In this document: positions 6,910 to 14,498 of the stretch, piece by piece
Numbering within the stretch: position 1 is the first letter of the stretch
How the letters are laid out: every line of letters starts with the position of its first letter
From: a virus
DNA: 26,608 bases
Virus record (IMG/VR): IMGVR_UViG_3300037225_000069
Span: 1-26,608 of that record
Strand: one strand, 5' to 3'
Made by a program: the position numbers and the translations under genes
The notes under the pieces: generated by a model
What the model saw: the letters and a program-made list of their open reading frames with translations, nothing else
Told to the model about the DNA's origin: nothing
Database searches by the model: none

Positions 6910-7139
6910 GCGAAACGATTGAGCATGGAATACCGATTCCGAAAGAAAAGAAGGTCGGCGAGGGGCTGGAGATAATCTTCCCTGAATTGATCGCCCTGCA
7001 ACCTAGCGATTCGTTTGTAATTCCCGAAGCGAAGTTTCCGACGTATATTGAGATCGCAATGTGGGGGATTGACCACGGCCATGAGCATGAGGTAAGGAGA
7101 CTCGACAACGGCGATTACCGGGTCTGGAGGGTGAAATGA
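6906..7139 (+). CDS. Hypothetical small soluble protein
   Basis: 77 residues with no membrane segment and no recognised motif. It ends with a basic, aromatic stretch (DNGDYRVWRVK). It is joined to its neighbours by ATGA overlaps on both sides, which supports real translation. Confidence 0.55.
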   Translation: MSETIEHGIPIPKEKKVGEGLEIIFPELIALQPSDSFVIPEAKFPTYIEIAMWGIDHGHEHEVRRLDNGDYRVWRVK

Positions 7140-7816
7140 GCGGATGGTATGACGGCGGCTCAGAGGAAGAGGCCAACATGATGAAGGAGACTGGAATCCT
7201 GTTTACGCCGGACAATATCAGAGCTATCCGCGAAGGCCGTAAAGTCCAAACGCGGCGCGTGATTAAGCCGCAACCTATGACTGGTCCGATATGGGGAGAT
7301 GTTGAAGAGTCGGAGGATTATCCATACGAGTGGTTTCAGTGGTTTAATGGCGGCGAAAAGAGTCCAACATTTACATGTCCACACGGTATACCCGGCGATA
7401 AACTCTACATCAAAGAGGGCGTAATCATTGATAAAGCGTTCGATCCTCCAGAGCTTGCCGGTTACTACATGGATGGGGCTAGGTCTACTCTGCCGGGACA
7501 GAAGCGCCTGACGGCCATGTTTATGGCAAAGCACTACGCGCGAACTTGGCTGGAGCTTACTGATGTGCGTGTGCAGCGTTTGCAGGACATCAGCGAAGAG
7601 GACGCCAAGGCGGAAGGCGTTAAGCAGCGCAGTATATCGACATGGTGGAACTACTTTGAGGATTGCTATCTATCCAGCGCTCAACAATCTTTCTCTTCAT
7701 TATGGCAATCCATCAACGGTAAAAACAAACCGGGGGAAGATTGGGATGCGTGGGACGCAAATCCCTTCGTGTGGGCGCTGACGTTCAAGCTGTGCGCCGT
7801 GGGAGAAGTGAAGTGA
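7136..7816 (+). CDS. ASCH-like domain phage protein
   Basis: 226 residues. ILFTPDNIRAIREGRKVQTRR, then GDKLYIKE, ELTDVRVQRLQDISEEDA and a C-terminal WDANPFVWALTF match a widespread phage protein type related to the ASCH superfamily. ASCH domains have a PUA-like beta-barrel fold and are thought to bind RNA or modified bases. The ATG overlaps the previous stop (ATGA) and has GGAGGG upstream. ATG codons 14-15 codons further in, after GAGGAAGAGG, are possible alternative starts. The stop overlaps the next gene as TGATG. Confidence 0.75.
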   Translation: MSGWYDGGSEEEANMMKETGILFTPDNIRAIREGRKVQTRRVIKPQPMTGPIWGDVEESEDYPYEWFQWFNGGEKSPTFTCPHGIPGDKLYIKEGVIIDKAFDPPELAGYYMDGARSTLPGQKRLTAMFMAKHYARTWLELTDVRVQRLQDISEEDAKAEGVKQRSISTWWNYFEDCYLSSAQQSFSSLWQSINGKNKPGEDWDAWDANPFVWALTFKLCAVGEVK

Positions 7817-8016
7817 TGGACGGCTTGAGCAAAATGCGCCCTCGCGCTCAGATGGTAGCGTTCTTTATTTCACAGGGATGCGACCGTGAAGAAATCAAGG
7901 AGCGCATGGGAATCAGCGAAGACAGTCTCAAGAAATACTTCTCTGAGATATTCCATACCGTACAAGCTAAGAACCAGATTCAGGCGATGTGGCGCATACG
8001 AACGCTGATCTTTTGA
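7816..8016 (+). CDS. Stand-alone LuxR-type helix-turn-helix protein
   Basis: 66 residues from ATG 7816, overlapping the previous stop as TGATG. The central part, DREEIKERMGISEDSLKKYF, followed by a helix ending in NQIQAM, fits the GerE/LuxR helix-turn-helix with its usual closing helix. There is no sensor domain, so it is a bare DNA-binding module, probably a regulator of phage genes. Target unknown. Confidence 0.7.
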   Translation: MDGLSKMRPRAQMVAFFISQGCDREEIKERMGISEDSLKKYFSEIFHTVQAKNQIQAMWRIRTLIF

Positions 8017-8033
8017 GAATAAGGGAGAGGAAT

Positions 8034-8561
8034 ATGGGACTGAATCCAAGTAACGGAATTGCGGCGAGAACGAATCTAGAAGCGCATGTTTTCCCGAATC
8101 TGGCACGAAGAACCTGTAATGGTGCGGCAGAGAACTATCCTGAAACCAAACTTAAGCCTGTGTTTGAGGAAGTCGATGCGGCGGTTCGGGCGGAATTGAT
8201 TGAGGCTGGTATCTTAGACCCCGACAACATAGACCACGGTAATTACATGGAGAACGAGTGTACAAGGAAGGCGGGGAACGGTTGCTATAAAGAAGTTCCG
8301 TGCTCAATCTTTGCCGCAAAGCACGGATGGGTATTCGAGCGGCGCTGGTACTACTATGCCGCCAAAGGGCCAGGAATCCCTCCAGACAAGGCGGAAGAGT
8401 TTCATGAGACTTGGGGCACACAGGTTCGCGTGGAAGGGCACTGTGGCTGTCCTTCACCCTTGGAATACTGTCATGGGTTTGCTGTTGGGATTTACCACAT
8501 CGACACACAGGAAGGGCTTAACGCTTTTGTGAAACTGCTGGCGTCGATCTACAGAGCATAA
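8034..8561 (+). CDS. Cys-rich hypothetical phage protein
   Basis: 175 residues from ATG 8034, with GGGAGAGG five bases upstream. Seven Cys lie in three groups (around NECTRKAGNGCYKEVPC, GHCGCPSP and EYCHG), suggesting metal binding. It ends with a helical segment. No known family is recognised. A 17-base gap separates it from the HTH gene. Confidence 0.6.
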   Translation: MGLNPSNGIAARTNLEAHVFPNLARRTCNGAAENYPETKLKPVFEEVDAAVRAELIEAGILDPDNIDHGNYMENECTRKAGNGCYKEVPCSIFAAKHGWVFERRWYYYAAKGPGIPPDKAEEFHETWGTQVRVEGHCGCPSPLEYCHGFAVGIYHIDTQEGLNAFVKLLASIYRA

Positions 8562-8570
8562 GGGAGCGGA

Positions 8571-8801
8571 ATGAACATTGAAGAGGAACTCGCGACGTGT
8601 AAGGCTAACCTTTCTGGTCATCAGGATCGCTCTATGCGGTACATAGTTGACTTAGATAACCAAAGAGAAAGAATACAGGAATTGAAGAATGTAGTTTCGA
8701 TTGCGTATCATGCCTTGCGCAGTTATCAGTACGGCAACAGTTCTACCGATTTGGCGCAGGAAATTGCAGATCAATGCTATAAGGCGCTGGAGGATAAGTA
8801 A
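8571..8801 (+). CDS. Small coiled-coil protein
   Basis: 76 residues, largely helical and charged, with GGGAGCGG just before the ATG. Residues 1-40 have heptad-like spacing of Leu and Ile. The stop overlaps the ATG of the Acb2/Tad1-type gene by one base (TAATG). Function unknown. Confidence 0.55.
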   Translation: MNIEEELATCKANLSGHQDRSMRYIVDLDNQRERIQELKNVVSIAYHALRSYQYGNSSTDLAQEIADQCYKALEDK

Positions 8802-9274
8802 TGGGCATTGACCGAGCGACAGGCAAAGACTTCACGATTGAGGATAGGTGCATGAAGCATACACCTGAGTATCCTGACGGCTCTTGGCTTCATCTTGTCG
8901 ATGGGAAAGTAGAGATCGCGACAGGATATTTTTCTAAGGAGTACCCTGATAAACCATCGCCCTACTTTAACAGCGGTCCACCGTTTGTGTTTATGGAAAC
9001 TGCTGAGTGGCCTTGGGACTTTACCAAAGAAAAGGAGCAAACAATGATTGCACAATCGATTCTAGATAACTGGTTCACCTATCACGCTCCTAACCATGAG
9101 CAATTGGTAGCCTACGAAAAACTGCGCAGCGATGCCCGGATTTTCGCCAACACCATTAACGAACTGGTCCCCGATGGGCCAGACAAAACTGTTGCGATTC
9201 GTAAGCTGAGAGAATGTACAATGACAGCCAATGCTGCCATTGCATGTAACCAAGGAATCACACGCGAACCGTAA
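8801..9274 (+). CDS. Acb2/Tad1-type cyclic-nucleotide sponge with N-terminal extension
   Basis: 157 residues. The C-terminal 76 residues (82-157) carry the Acb2/Tad1 hairpin-domain pattern: an aromatic FTYHAP start, YEKLRSDARIFANTI, VPDGPDKTVAIRKLRE and TANAAIACNQ. Acb2 proteins sequester cyclic di- and trinucleotides and thereby block CBASS, with related activity against Thoeris. The first 81 residues are an unrecognised extension rich in aromatic and acidic residues. The internal, in-frame ATG at 9044 has an ideal ribosome site, so a short Acb2-like protein may also be made, or may be the main product. Overlaps the previous stop by one base. Confidence 0.75.
   Translation: MGIDRATGKDFTIEDRCMKHTPEYPDGSWLHLVDGKVEIATGYFSKEYPDKPSPYFNSGPPFVFMETAEWPWDFTKEKEQTMIAQSILDNWFTYHAPNHEQLVAYEKLRSDARIFANTINELVPDGPDKTVAIRKLRECTMTANAAIACNQGITREP
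9032..9046 (+). promoter_or_regulatory. Internal ribosome binding site and in-frame start
   Basis: AAGGAG at 9032-9037, a 6-base spacer, then ATG at 9044-9046, in frame with the gene starting at 8801. The predicted product is 76 residues and consists only of the sponge domain. This site is stronger than the one for the outer start. Confidence 0.6.
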
Positions 9275-9300
9275 TACTAAAAGAAGGGGAGTGTCGGACA

Positions 9301-9678
9301 ATGGCGAAGTTCCGTAAAAAACCGGTAGTTATCGAAGCTACTCAATGGTTTAAGAATGGCGATCACCCAAACGACTATGGCAATGAAGTTATTGGATTCG
9401 AGAATAATCAACCGCGAACATGGACTGGAGTAGATGCGCGGGAAATGGGTTGGGAAGGTCAGGTGGTTCGTTATTTTCGGCGTCCAGATATGTCAGGTGA
9501 AACGCTATGCAAACATTGCAGCGTAAGGATGCACGAGCATGGATGGATCGACACACTTGAAGGTGGTCATATCGTTTGCCCCGGCGATTGGGTAATTACC
9601 GGGGTGGTTGGAGAGAAGTATCCCTGCAAAGATCAAATCTTTAAGGCTACCTACGAGCCGGTTAGCGATTCTCAATGA
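9301..9678 (+). CDS. PGDYG-type phage protein
   Basis: 125 residues. It opens MAKFRKKPVVIEATQW, has WIDTLEGGHIVCPGDWVITGV in the last third and ends in KATYEP. This is a very common small phage protein of the PGDYG type, of unknown function. Two CxxC-like Cys (CKHC) and two His sit in the middle and may bind metal. GGGGAG lies upstream. It overlaps the next gene by ATGA. Confidence 0.7.
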   Translation: MAKFRKKPVVIEATQWFKNGDHPNDYGNEVIGFENNQPRTWTGVDAREMGWEGQVVRYFRRPDMSGETLCKHCSVRMHEHGWIDTLEGGHIVCPGDWVITGVVGEKYPCKDQIFKATYEPVSDSQ

Positions 9679-9812
9679 ACGCCAAGAAGATACAGGCCGT
9701 GGTGGATCGGATGCGAATGTTCTTCATCGCTGGCAGGTTCGATGTAGTCGGCCGGGCGATGGTGGAGAAGTGGGCCAAGGAAATTGAAGAGGCATTGAAG
9801 GAGAATCCATGA
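9675..9812 (+). CDS. Very small hypothetical protein (45 aa)
   Basis: 45 residues, starting MNAKKIQAVVDRMRM and ending ALKENP. It is linked by ATGA overlaps to the genes before and after, with no other reading frame filling the space. This is the main support for it. Mostly helical and amphipathic. No family recognised. Confidence 0.6.
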   Translation: MNAKKIQAVVDRMRMFFIAGRFDVVGRAMVEKWAKEIEEALKENP

Positions 9813-10042
9813 GCAGAAAGAAAAGAGTAGTAACTATCGCGTCGAAAGACAAGTTGTTGCTTGAGACTCTAACCGATGAAGCGAAAGCAGTACTCCGGCA
9901 TAAGCCTCTGAAAAACCGCCAACTCCTAAAAATGCTTAACAGCAACGAACAAGACTCTATGCCAGATTCGGCGCAAGTGAGGATGTTGGCGCTTGACGCG
10001 CTCTATCTGCGCGGATTCAAAATCTTTGATGAAGTTCTTTAG
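9809..10042 (+). CDS. Small basic hypothetical protein
   Basis: 77 residues, with a basic N-terminus (MSRKKRVV) and a helical body. AAGGAG lies upstream of the ATG, which overlaps the previous stop. The end (LALDALYLRGFKIF) could pack as a small helical domain. No family recognised. A binding role for nucleic acid is only a guess from charge. Confidence 0.5.
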   Translation: MSRKKRVVTIASKDKLLLETLTDEAKAVLRHKPLKNRQLLKMLNSNEQDSMPDSAQVRMLALDALYLRGFKIFDEVL

Positions 10043-10052
10043 GAGAACTCGA

Positions 10053-10217
10053 ATGAAAGAGAAGCCTATTGTAGTACCGGAAGCAGGTCTGGATGTGGCA
10101 TACCGGGACAGCTACCATGATTTGTCGATGGATGCTGTTAAGTCGATTCTGGAAACGTTTCTGCGCTGGCAGAAAGAGCACTACACGGTAACACCGAAAA
10201 GAAAGGTATCCAAATGA
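10053..10217 (+). CDS. Short protein, paralog of the next gene's N-terminus
   Basis: 54 residues from ATG 10053, with AGGAG seven bases upstream. The line VVPEAGLDVAYR, then VKSILETFLRWQKEH, matches VVPEEMLDAAT and VNAILKAAIRWQSEH at the start of the following gene. The two therefore share a domain of about 45 residues and probably arose by tandem duplication. Function unknown. Overlaps the next gene by ATGA. Confidence 0.6.
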   Translation: MKEKPIVVPEAGLDVAYRDSYHDLSMDAVKSILETFLRWQKEHYTVTPKRKVSK

Positions 10218-10963
10218 GCGAGAAGCGATATGTGGTACCGGAAGAGATGCTAGATGCGGCGACTGCGGTGATTAACGCTGATATGAGCGCCGCACTACGG
10301 AGCGATATGCGCTGGCCGGGGGTGAATGCAATACTTAAAGCTGCAATTCGCTGGCAGTCGGAACATCCACAGGTTCCAACAGAAGAGCAAATGGATGCAT
10401 TGACGAACGATCTTCCATATCAGGACTCTGGAAATGGAGGGATATTTCGCGTTGTCATCGACAGGTGGCAGCGCCACATGTACGATGCCCCGGAGCCGGT
10501 ATTCGATGCAACTCTCGGCGGGGCGCTGATGGGGCGCACGTTTACCAGAGAGCAAGCCGACGCCATGAAGTACATCATCGACACGTCGGTACATGATTTC
10601 GCCCACGAGCTAGACGCCACGGCTGACGGAGAAGAGCCTACAAAATTAGGCAATAAGTATAGGCATTTGGAGCCGGAAGTACCGAGTACCGATTTTGGCG
10701 AGGAATGGAACGCTTGTACGGTAGAAATCAATCGTGTTGGCGGAGTGAGAAAGGCTGCTGAGATTCTTCGTGCTTATAGCACTCCTGAGCCGACCAAAAG
10801 GATGTGCCCACTCTGCCAAGGATCGGGAACAGACGACCACGCCAATGAGCCTTCCAATCCTTTCCAGAGTCGTTTTGCAGAGTGTGGATACTGTAAAGGG
10901 AAAGGAATGATTATTATCCACCGTGGGGAACAGGAAGGAAAAAAGAGCGCAGAAAAACATTGA
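10214..10963 (+). CDS. Hypothetical protein with DnaJ-like zinc motifs
   Basis: 249 residues. Residues 5-55 repeat the domain found in the preceding small gene. The middle is unrecognised. Near the C-terminus, CPLCQGSGT and CGYCKGKG form a pair of CxxCxGxG motifs, as in the zinc-binding part of DnaJ, where each pair helps hold one zinc. It ends in a Lys-rich tail. Probably a metal-binding phage protein, but no activity is claimed. The TTG of the methyltransferase overlaps its stop. Confidence 0.6.
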   Translation: MSEKRYVVPEEMLDAATAVINADMSAALRSDMRWPGVNAILKAAIRWQSEHPQVPTEEQMDALTNDLPYQDSGNGGIFRVVIDRWQRHMYDAPEPVFDATLGGALMGRTFTREQADAMKYIIDTSVHDFAHELDATADGEEPTKLGNKYRHLEPEVPSTDFGEEWNACTVEINRVGGVRKAAEILRAYSTPEPTKRMCPLCQGSGTDDHANEPSNPFQSRFAECGYCKGKGMIIIHRGEQEGKKSAEKH

Positions 10964-11646
10964 CATATCCTGCGCCGCATGAGAGAGTTTCCACAGTGAA
11001 ACCTTACTTCTTTGACGAAAAGGCCAACGTAAAGATTTTTAATTGCGACTGGCGGGAACTGGACGATGAAACACTACGCAGCCATTTGCTCCTTTGCGAT
11101 CCTCCTTATGGCATTTCTGAGGCGAAAGGAAAGAACAAGTCCAGAACGAAACTGGCAAAGGCAAAGGATTACGGTACGAGCGATTGGGACGATCAACCAC
11201 CATCAGATTTTGACCTGATTCGCTTGCGGGACTTGACGAAGTATCAGATCATCTTTGGCGGTAACTACTTTGTGCTTCCGCCGTCAAAGTGCTGGCTGGT
11301 ATGGGACAAAGTAAACGGAGCAAATGATTTCGCAGATTGCGAGTTGGCATGGACGAATCTGGACAAGGCGGTTCGTATTTTTCACTACATGTGGAACGGT
11401 ATGCTGAAAGAGAACCCAGAGTATCGATTCCATCCAACACAGAAGCCGCTAAGTTTAGGAAAATGGGCGATAACACAATGCCCAAATGACGTGGAATCAG
11501 TTCTTGATCCGTACATGGGAAGCGGTACTTTTATCGTTTCGGCTAAAGCATTAGGGTTATCAGCTGTCGGAGTGGAGCGCGAGGAGAAATACGCGGAATC
11601 AGCAGCGAAACGATTACAACAGGAAGTATTTGATTGGGGGCAATGA
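10960..11646 (+). CDS. DNA adenine/cytosine-N methyltransferase, beta class
   Basis: 228 residues. The catalytic motif IV, DPPY, is at 47-50 and the AdoMet-binding motif I, DPYMGSGT, is at 183-190. This order (IV before I) defines the beta class, and DPPY suggests N6-adenine as the target, although N4-cytosine is possible. No restriction enzyme is adjacent, so it is an orphan enzyme that may protect phage DNA or act in regulation. The start is a TTG overlapping the previous stop by four bases. GTG at 10996 is a reasonable alternative and would remove 12 residues. Confidence 0.85.
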   Translation: MTYPAPHERVSTVKPYFFDEKANVKIFNCDWRELDDETLRSHLLLCDPPYGISEAKGKNKSRTKLAKAKDYGTSDWDDQPPSDFDLIRLRDLTKYQIIFGGNYFVLPPSKCWLVWDKVNGANDFADCELAWTNLDKAVRIFHYMWNGMLKENPEYRFHPTQKPLSLGKWAITQCPNDVESVLDPYMGSGTFIVSAKALGLSAVGVEREEKYAESAAKRLQQEVFDWGQ

Positions 11647-11843
11647 TGTACGACCAACATGATTTTCAAATCGACGTTTTGAGACGCTTGGATGCAATTG
11701 AAGCTCGCCTCAACATGCCGCCGCGCTTAGGTCCTCACCCGGAAACAGAAGAAGAGTGCAGAGAACGAGAGCGGCAAGTGGATGAATTAGTAGAGGCCGC
11801 AGGAAGAAAGTTCAAGGAGCCAAACAATGTACCTACACTGTAA
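11643..11843 (+). CDS. Small charged helical protein
   Basis: About 66 residues from ATG 11643, which overlaps the methyltransferase stop. ATG 11646 is equally possible. GGGGG precedes. FQIDVLRRLDAIEARL and the later Glu/Arg-rich stretch suggest a coiled coil. No family recognised. It overlaps the next gene by 17 bases. Confidence 0.5.
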   Translation: MMYDQHDFQIDVLRRLDAIEARLNMPPRLGPHPETEEECRERERQVDELVEAAGRKFKEPNNVPTL

Positions 11844-12393
11844 GAAATGCCTCACCAGTCGCACAGGAGACGTACTAGGTGCGTCATGTCAAACTTCGGG
11901 GTGTGATGGCCTCATTGAAGAGGAGCCAGCCTTCAGCACGCTCGTAGACACGCTTCCTGAGCCTATGACGTGCGGCAGGAGATTCGATACCTATGTTGGT
12001 AACATCCCCGTCCACAGCGACCGCGAGGAAGGTAAGGATAGTTGGCAAAAGTTCAAGTCAAATGGAGATAGAGTGTGTAGCTATTGCGGCTCTCTTCATT
12101 GGAAAGACTTTTTCCGGCTTGTGAAAGAATCGGCGGAAGCTCCAGAAGATGCCAAGTATGGAGATGTAGTGTCGATTGAGCCGAGCGACAAGAACTATAA
12201 GGTTTATGTTCATCGGCGCGGAGTAAGAAACGCTCACGAGGGCGGAATAAAATTCTACAAACAGCATATTCCGCGCAAAGAAGATGGAACCTTGGATATA
12301 ACGGCGGAGCAGGAAGAGGAATACGGTAAAGCCGTTAGAGCATCAAGTGTAAGGTTTCAGAAGTATATGTCGGAGATGTATCCGAGGAAGTAA
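11827..12393 (+). CDS. Phage protein with zinc-ribbon motifs
   Basis: 188 residues, with AAGGAG seven bases before the ATG. Two Cys clusters are visible: CKKC followed by CQTSGC (residues 5-26), and CSYCGSLH at about 84-91. The later segment YGDVVSIEPSDKNYKVYVHR and KFYKQH is typical of a common phage family of unknown function. Probably metal binding and soluble. Real on the strength of its length, ribosome site and conserved-looking motifs. Confidence 0.65.
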   Translation: MYLHCKKCLTSRTGDVLGASCQTSGCDGLIEEEPAFSTLVDTLPEPMTCGRRFDTYVGNIPVHSDREEGKDSWQKFKSNGDRVCSYCGSLHWKDFFRLVKESAEAPEDAKYGDVVSIEPSDKNYKVYVHRRGVRNAHEGGIKFYKQHIPRKEDGTLDITAEQEEEYGKAVRASSVRFQKYMSEMYPRK

Positions 12394-12421
12394 GTAATAC
12401 GTCTTTGGGAGAGGACAAATC

Positions 12422-13264
12422 ATGTACACAAAGCATACTACAGTCACACCAGAAGAAGCCCGTCTTTGGCTTGATACCAAGCGCAGCAAGAATCGTCCAA
12501 TTTCAGAGAATGCCGTGGCTAAATACGCCCAAGAGATGTCCGCTGGTCGTTGGGTGGATAATGGGAAAGGGTTGGTATTCGGAACCAGTGGGCAACTACT
12601 CGATGGTCAACACAGGTTGACCGCATGTGTTCGCGTCGGAAAACCCTTTGTGACGACGATTACTTGGGGTGTTCCAGATGAGTATTTTGACACCATCGAC
12701 GACTGCAACACCCGATCACTTGCTGACGTTTTGCACATCAAAGGTGAAGCTAGTTCTGGATTGCTTTCTGCGGGACTAAGGTTTCTCTGGATTTATGCAA
12801 GGGGAGAGATTCAGAGACGTGACCTTCGGCGTGGGCAGATCGCCACGAAGCCGCTGCTTGAGGCGACCTTGGACAAGAATCGCGGGATCATAAGTTCCGT
12901 GAAATTCTACGGTATGCTCAAGGCGCGTCCCGGAGGTCTGTTGGTTCCGGCTGGTATGGCAATCGGACTCCACTATATTTTCTCTTTAGTGGATGAGAAG
13001 AAAGCTGATGAGTTCTTCACTCGCCTTCAATCCGGCTTGGAGTTGAAGGAAGATGATCCTATCTATATCCTTCGCGCTCGCCTGATTGCAGGACAAAGGG
13101 AAGCATCTACAAAGCTGACTCCTCCAGCTATGTATTACTATGTTGTGGTTTCGTGGAACGCTTATGCGAGTGGAACCTATATGAAGCGTCTGGTGTTTAA
13201 TCCAGATGCTCCGCCACCTGAGATCGATAATGTACCTAAAAAGGTGATGAAAGACCTACTCTAA
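12422..13264 (+). CDS. ParB/sulfiredoxin-like phage protein
   Basis: 280 residues, with GGGAGAGG upstream. The segment NRPISENAVAKYAQEM, then FGTSGQLLDGQHRLTAC (53-69), is the ParB/Srx-like core seen in many phage proteins. In ParB the related fold binds and hydrolyses CTP, and in other members it is a nuclease or kinase-like enzyme. I cannot say which applies here. The remainder is helical. Not part of a parAB pair, so plasmid-type partition is unlikely. Confidence 0.65.
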   Translation: MYTKHTTVTPEEARLWLDTKRSKNRPISENAVAKYAQEMSAGRWVDNGKGLVFGTSGQLLDGQHRLTACVRVGKPFVTTITWGVPDEYFDTIDDCNTRSLADVLHIKGEASSGLLSAGLRFLWIYARGEIQRRDLRRGQIATKPLLEATLDKNRGIISSVKFYGMLKARPGGLLVPAGMAIGLHYIFSLVDEKKADEFFTRLQSGLELKEDDPIYILRARLIAGQREASTKLTPPAMYYYVVVSWNAYASGTYMKRLVFNPDAPPPEIDNVPKKVMKDLL

Positions 13265-13274
13265 GGAGGCAATA

Positions 13275-13538
13275 ATGGGAATTAGGATTGTTGTACCCGC
13301 ATCTGTAAGAGGTGGATTCTTCAAGGAAGTAGGCAACTGGACATTCGGGCTTATGGCTCACAGTCTTCAAAGCGATCAGGTTTGGGTATTCCTGATTTCT
13401 CACTACTCTCCTAAAAAGCGCCGCAGCATTCGCTTTGGCTATCGCACGAAGGGTGAAGCAACGCCAAAATATTCTTCGTGGTTTGAGTGGGGTTGGCATT
13501 GGCCGTGGAAGTATCGCCTAACATCAGGGAGGCAGTAA
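13275..13538 (+). CDS. Small aromatic-rich hypothetical protein
   Basis: 87 residues with AAGGAGG six bases before the ATG. Rich in Trp, Phe and Tyr (WFEWGWHWPWKYRL near the end) and basic. It has no membrane segment long enough to be sure of. Its stop overlaps the next ATG by one base (TAATG). No family recognised. Confidence 0.55.
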   Translation: MGIRIVVPASVRGGFFKEVGNWTFGLMAHSLQSDQVWVFLISHYSPKKRRSIRFGYRTKGEATPKYSSWFEWGWHWPWKYRLTSGRQ

Positions 13539-13726
13539 TGGCGACCGAGACAATTCTTTACATTGTGCAGATCAAGAAAAGTGGCCACTGGCGGCGAACG
13601 TACTGGACCAGACAGGCAAGGCCAGTGTCTAAAAGGTACGCAAAACTAGCGCTAGAACGGGCACCGCTACGATACCCAGAAGAGGAGTACCGTTTGGCCC
13701 CGGCAAAGCCAGTGGAGGAGAAATGA
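13538..13726 (+). CDS. Small basic hypothetical protein
   Basis: 62 residues from ATG 13538, which overlaps the previous stop, with GGGAGGCAG upstream. Rich in Arg and Tyr (GHWRRTYWTRQARPVSKRY). An earlier in-frame start lies inside the previous gene. Overlaps the next gene by ATGA. Function unknown. Confidence 0.55.
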   Translation: MATETILYIVQIKKSGHWRRTYWTRQARPVSKRYAKLALERAPLRYPEEEYRLAPAKPVEEK

Positions 13727-13914
13727 GCACTGATAGGACTCCGGTATGTAGCTGTCGGAACGAAGGGAAGGCATGGGAAAAGGACGGAGTAACTTATATT
13801 TCATGGGACCCCGGATGCCGTGTGCATGAACGTCCGTTAAGTCATGTATCGCAGCCGTTGAGCGCAGAAACGATAGTGGGGAACTGGCAAGAGAGGGAGA
13901 AGGTGGACGAATGA
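13723..13914 (+). CDS. Small Cys-containing hypothetical protein
   Basis: 63 residues, with GGAGGAGAA before the ATG. CSCRN near residue 9 and a later GCRVHERP supply three Cys and one His, so a single zinc site is possible. ATGA overlaps at both ends. No family recognised. Confidence 0.55.
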   Translation: MSTDRTPVCSCRNEGKAWEKDGVTYISWDPGCRVHERPLSHVSQPLSAETIVGNWQEREKVDE

Positions 13915-14051
13915 GCTACAATATTTTCAGGTCAAAATCCGATGGCTCTATGATTGGATTCACGCATCTTCGCAGAAACATCTCTGGTTATTGGTACTGG
14001 CAGTTCTGGTTGTTTGGTATTCACTTGGTAATTAGCAATGTGGAAGATTGA
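13911..14051 (+). CDS. Very small aromatic protein (46 aa)
   Basis: 46 residues, starting MSYNIFRSKSDGS. The segment GYWYWQFWLFGIHLVI (27-42) is strongly hydrophobic and aromatic and could insert in or lie on a membrane. Starts at an ATGA overlap, with GAGGGAGAAGGTGG upstream. Too short for family assignment, but well supported by position. Confidence 0.55.
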   Translation: MSYNIFRSKSDGSMIGFTHLRRNISGYWYWQFWLFGIHLVISNVED

Positions 14052-14063
14052 GGAGAAGAACAA

Positions 14064-14498
14064 ATGACTCCATCACAACTCCATATTCTCCAGCACTCGC
14101 TAGGCTGTAACCAATTCGGTCTGAATGACCATCCTGAAACCAAGCCGGGTCCAGAGAATTATCCATACTATCGCAACCACTTTTGCGCTGGAGCTAAGGA
14201 TGAGGAGACGTGCAAAGAATTAGTAGCGCTAGGATACATGCAACAGCACGCCACTACTCAATGGCTTCCGTATTTCAACTGCTCAGTGACTAAGGCTGGC
14301 ATTGCGGCAATGAAAGAAGCAAGTCCCAAGCCACCAAAGGTTACGCGCAGCCAGCAGAGGATGAGGGACTACAGAGACTTTGCGGATGCTTTTGACTGTA
14401 CATTTAAGGATTTTCTTAAAATAGAACGGACTGATTGGTATAAAGCCATGAAGTCTGGAGAGAGCAACCTTCGGACACTGGAGGATTACCTACGATGA
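14064..14498 (+). CDS. Conserved-type phage hypothetical protein
   Basis: 144 residues starting MTPSQLHILQHSLG. This type of start followed by YYRNHFCAG and CKELVALGYM is often seen in phage proteins of unknown function. The C-terminal 50 residues are basic and helical (VTRSQQRMRDYRDF). GAGGAGAAG precedes the ATG. Overlaps DUF1643 by ATGA. Confidence 0.6.
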   Translation: MTPSQLHILQHSLGCNQFGLNDHPETKPGPENYPYYRNHFCAGAKDEETCKELVALGYMQQHATTQWLPYFNCSVTKAGIAAMKEASPKPPKVTRSQQRMRDYRDFADAFDCTFKDFLKIERTDWYKAMKSGESNLRTLEDYLR

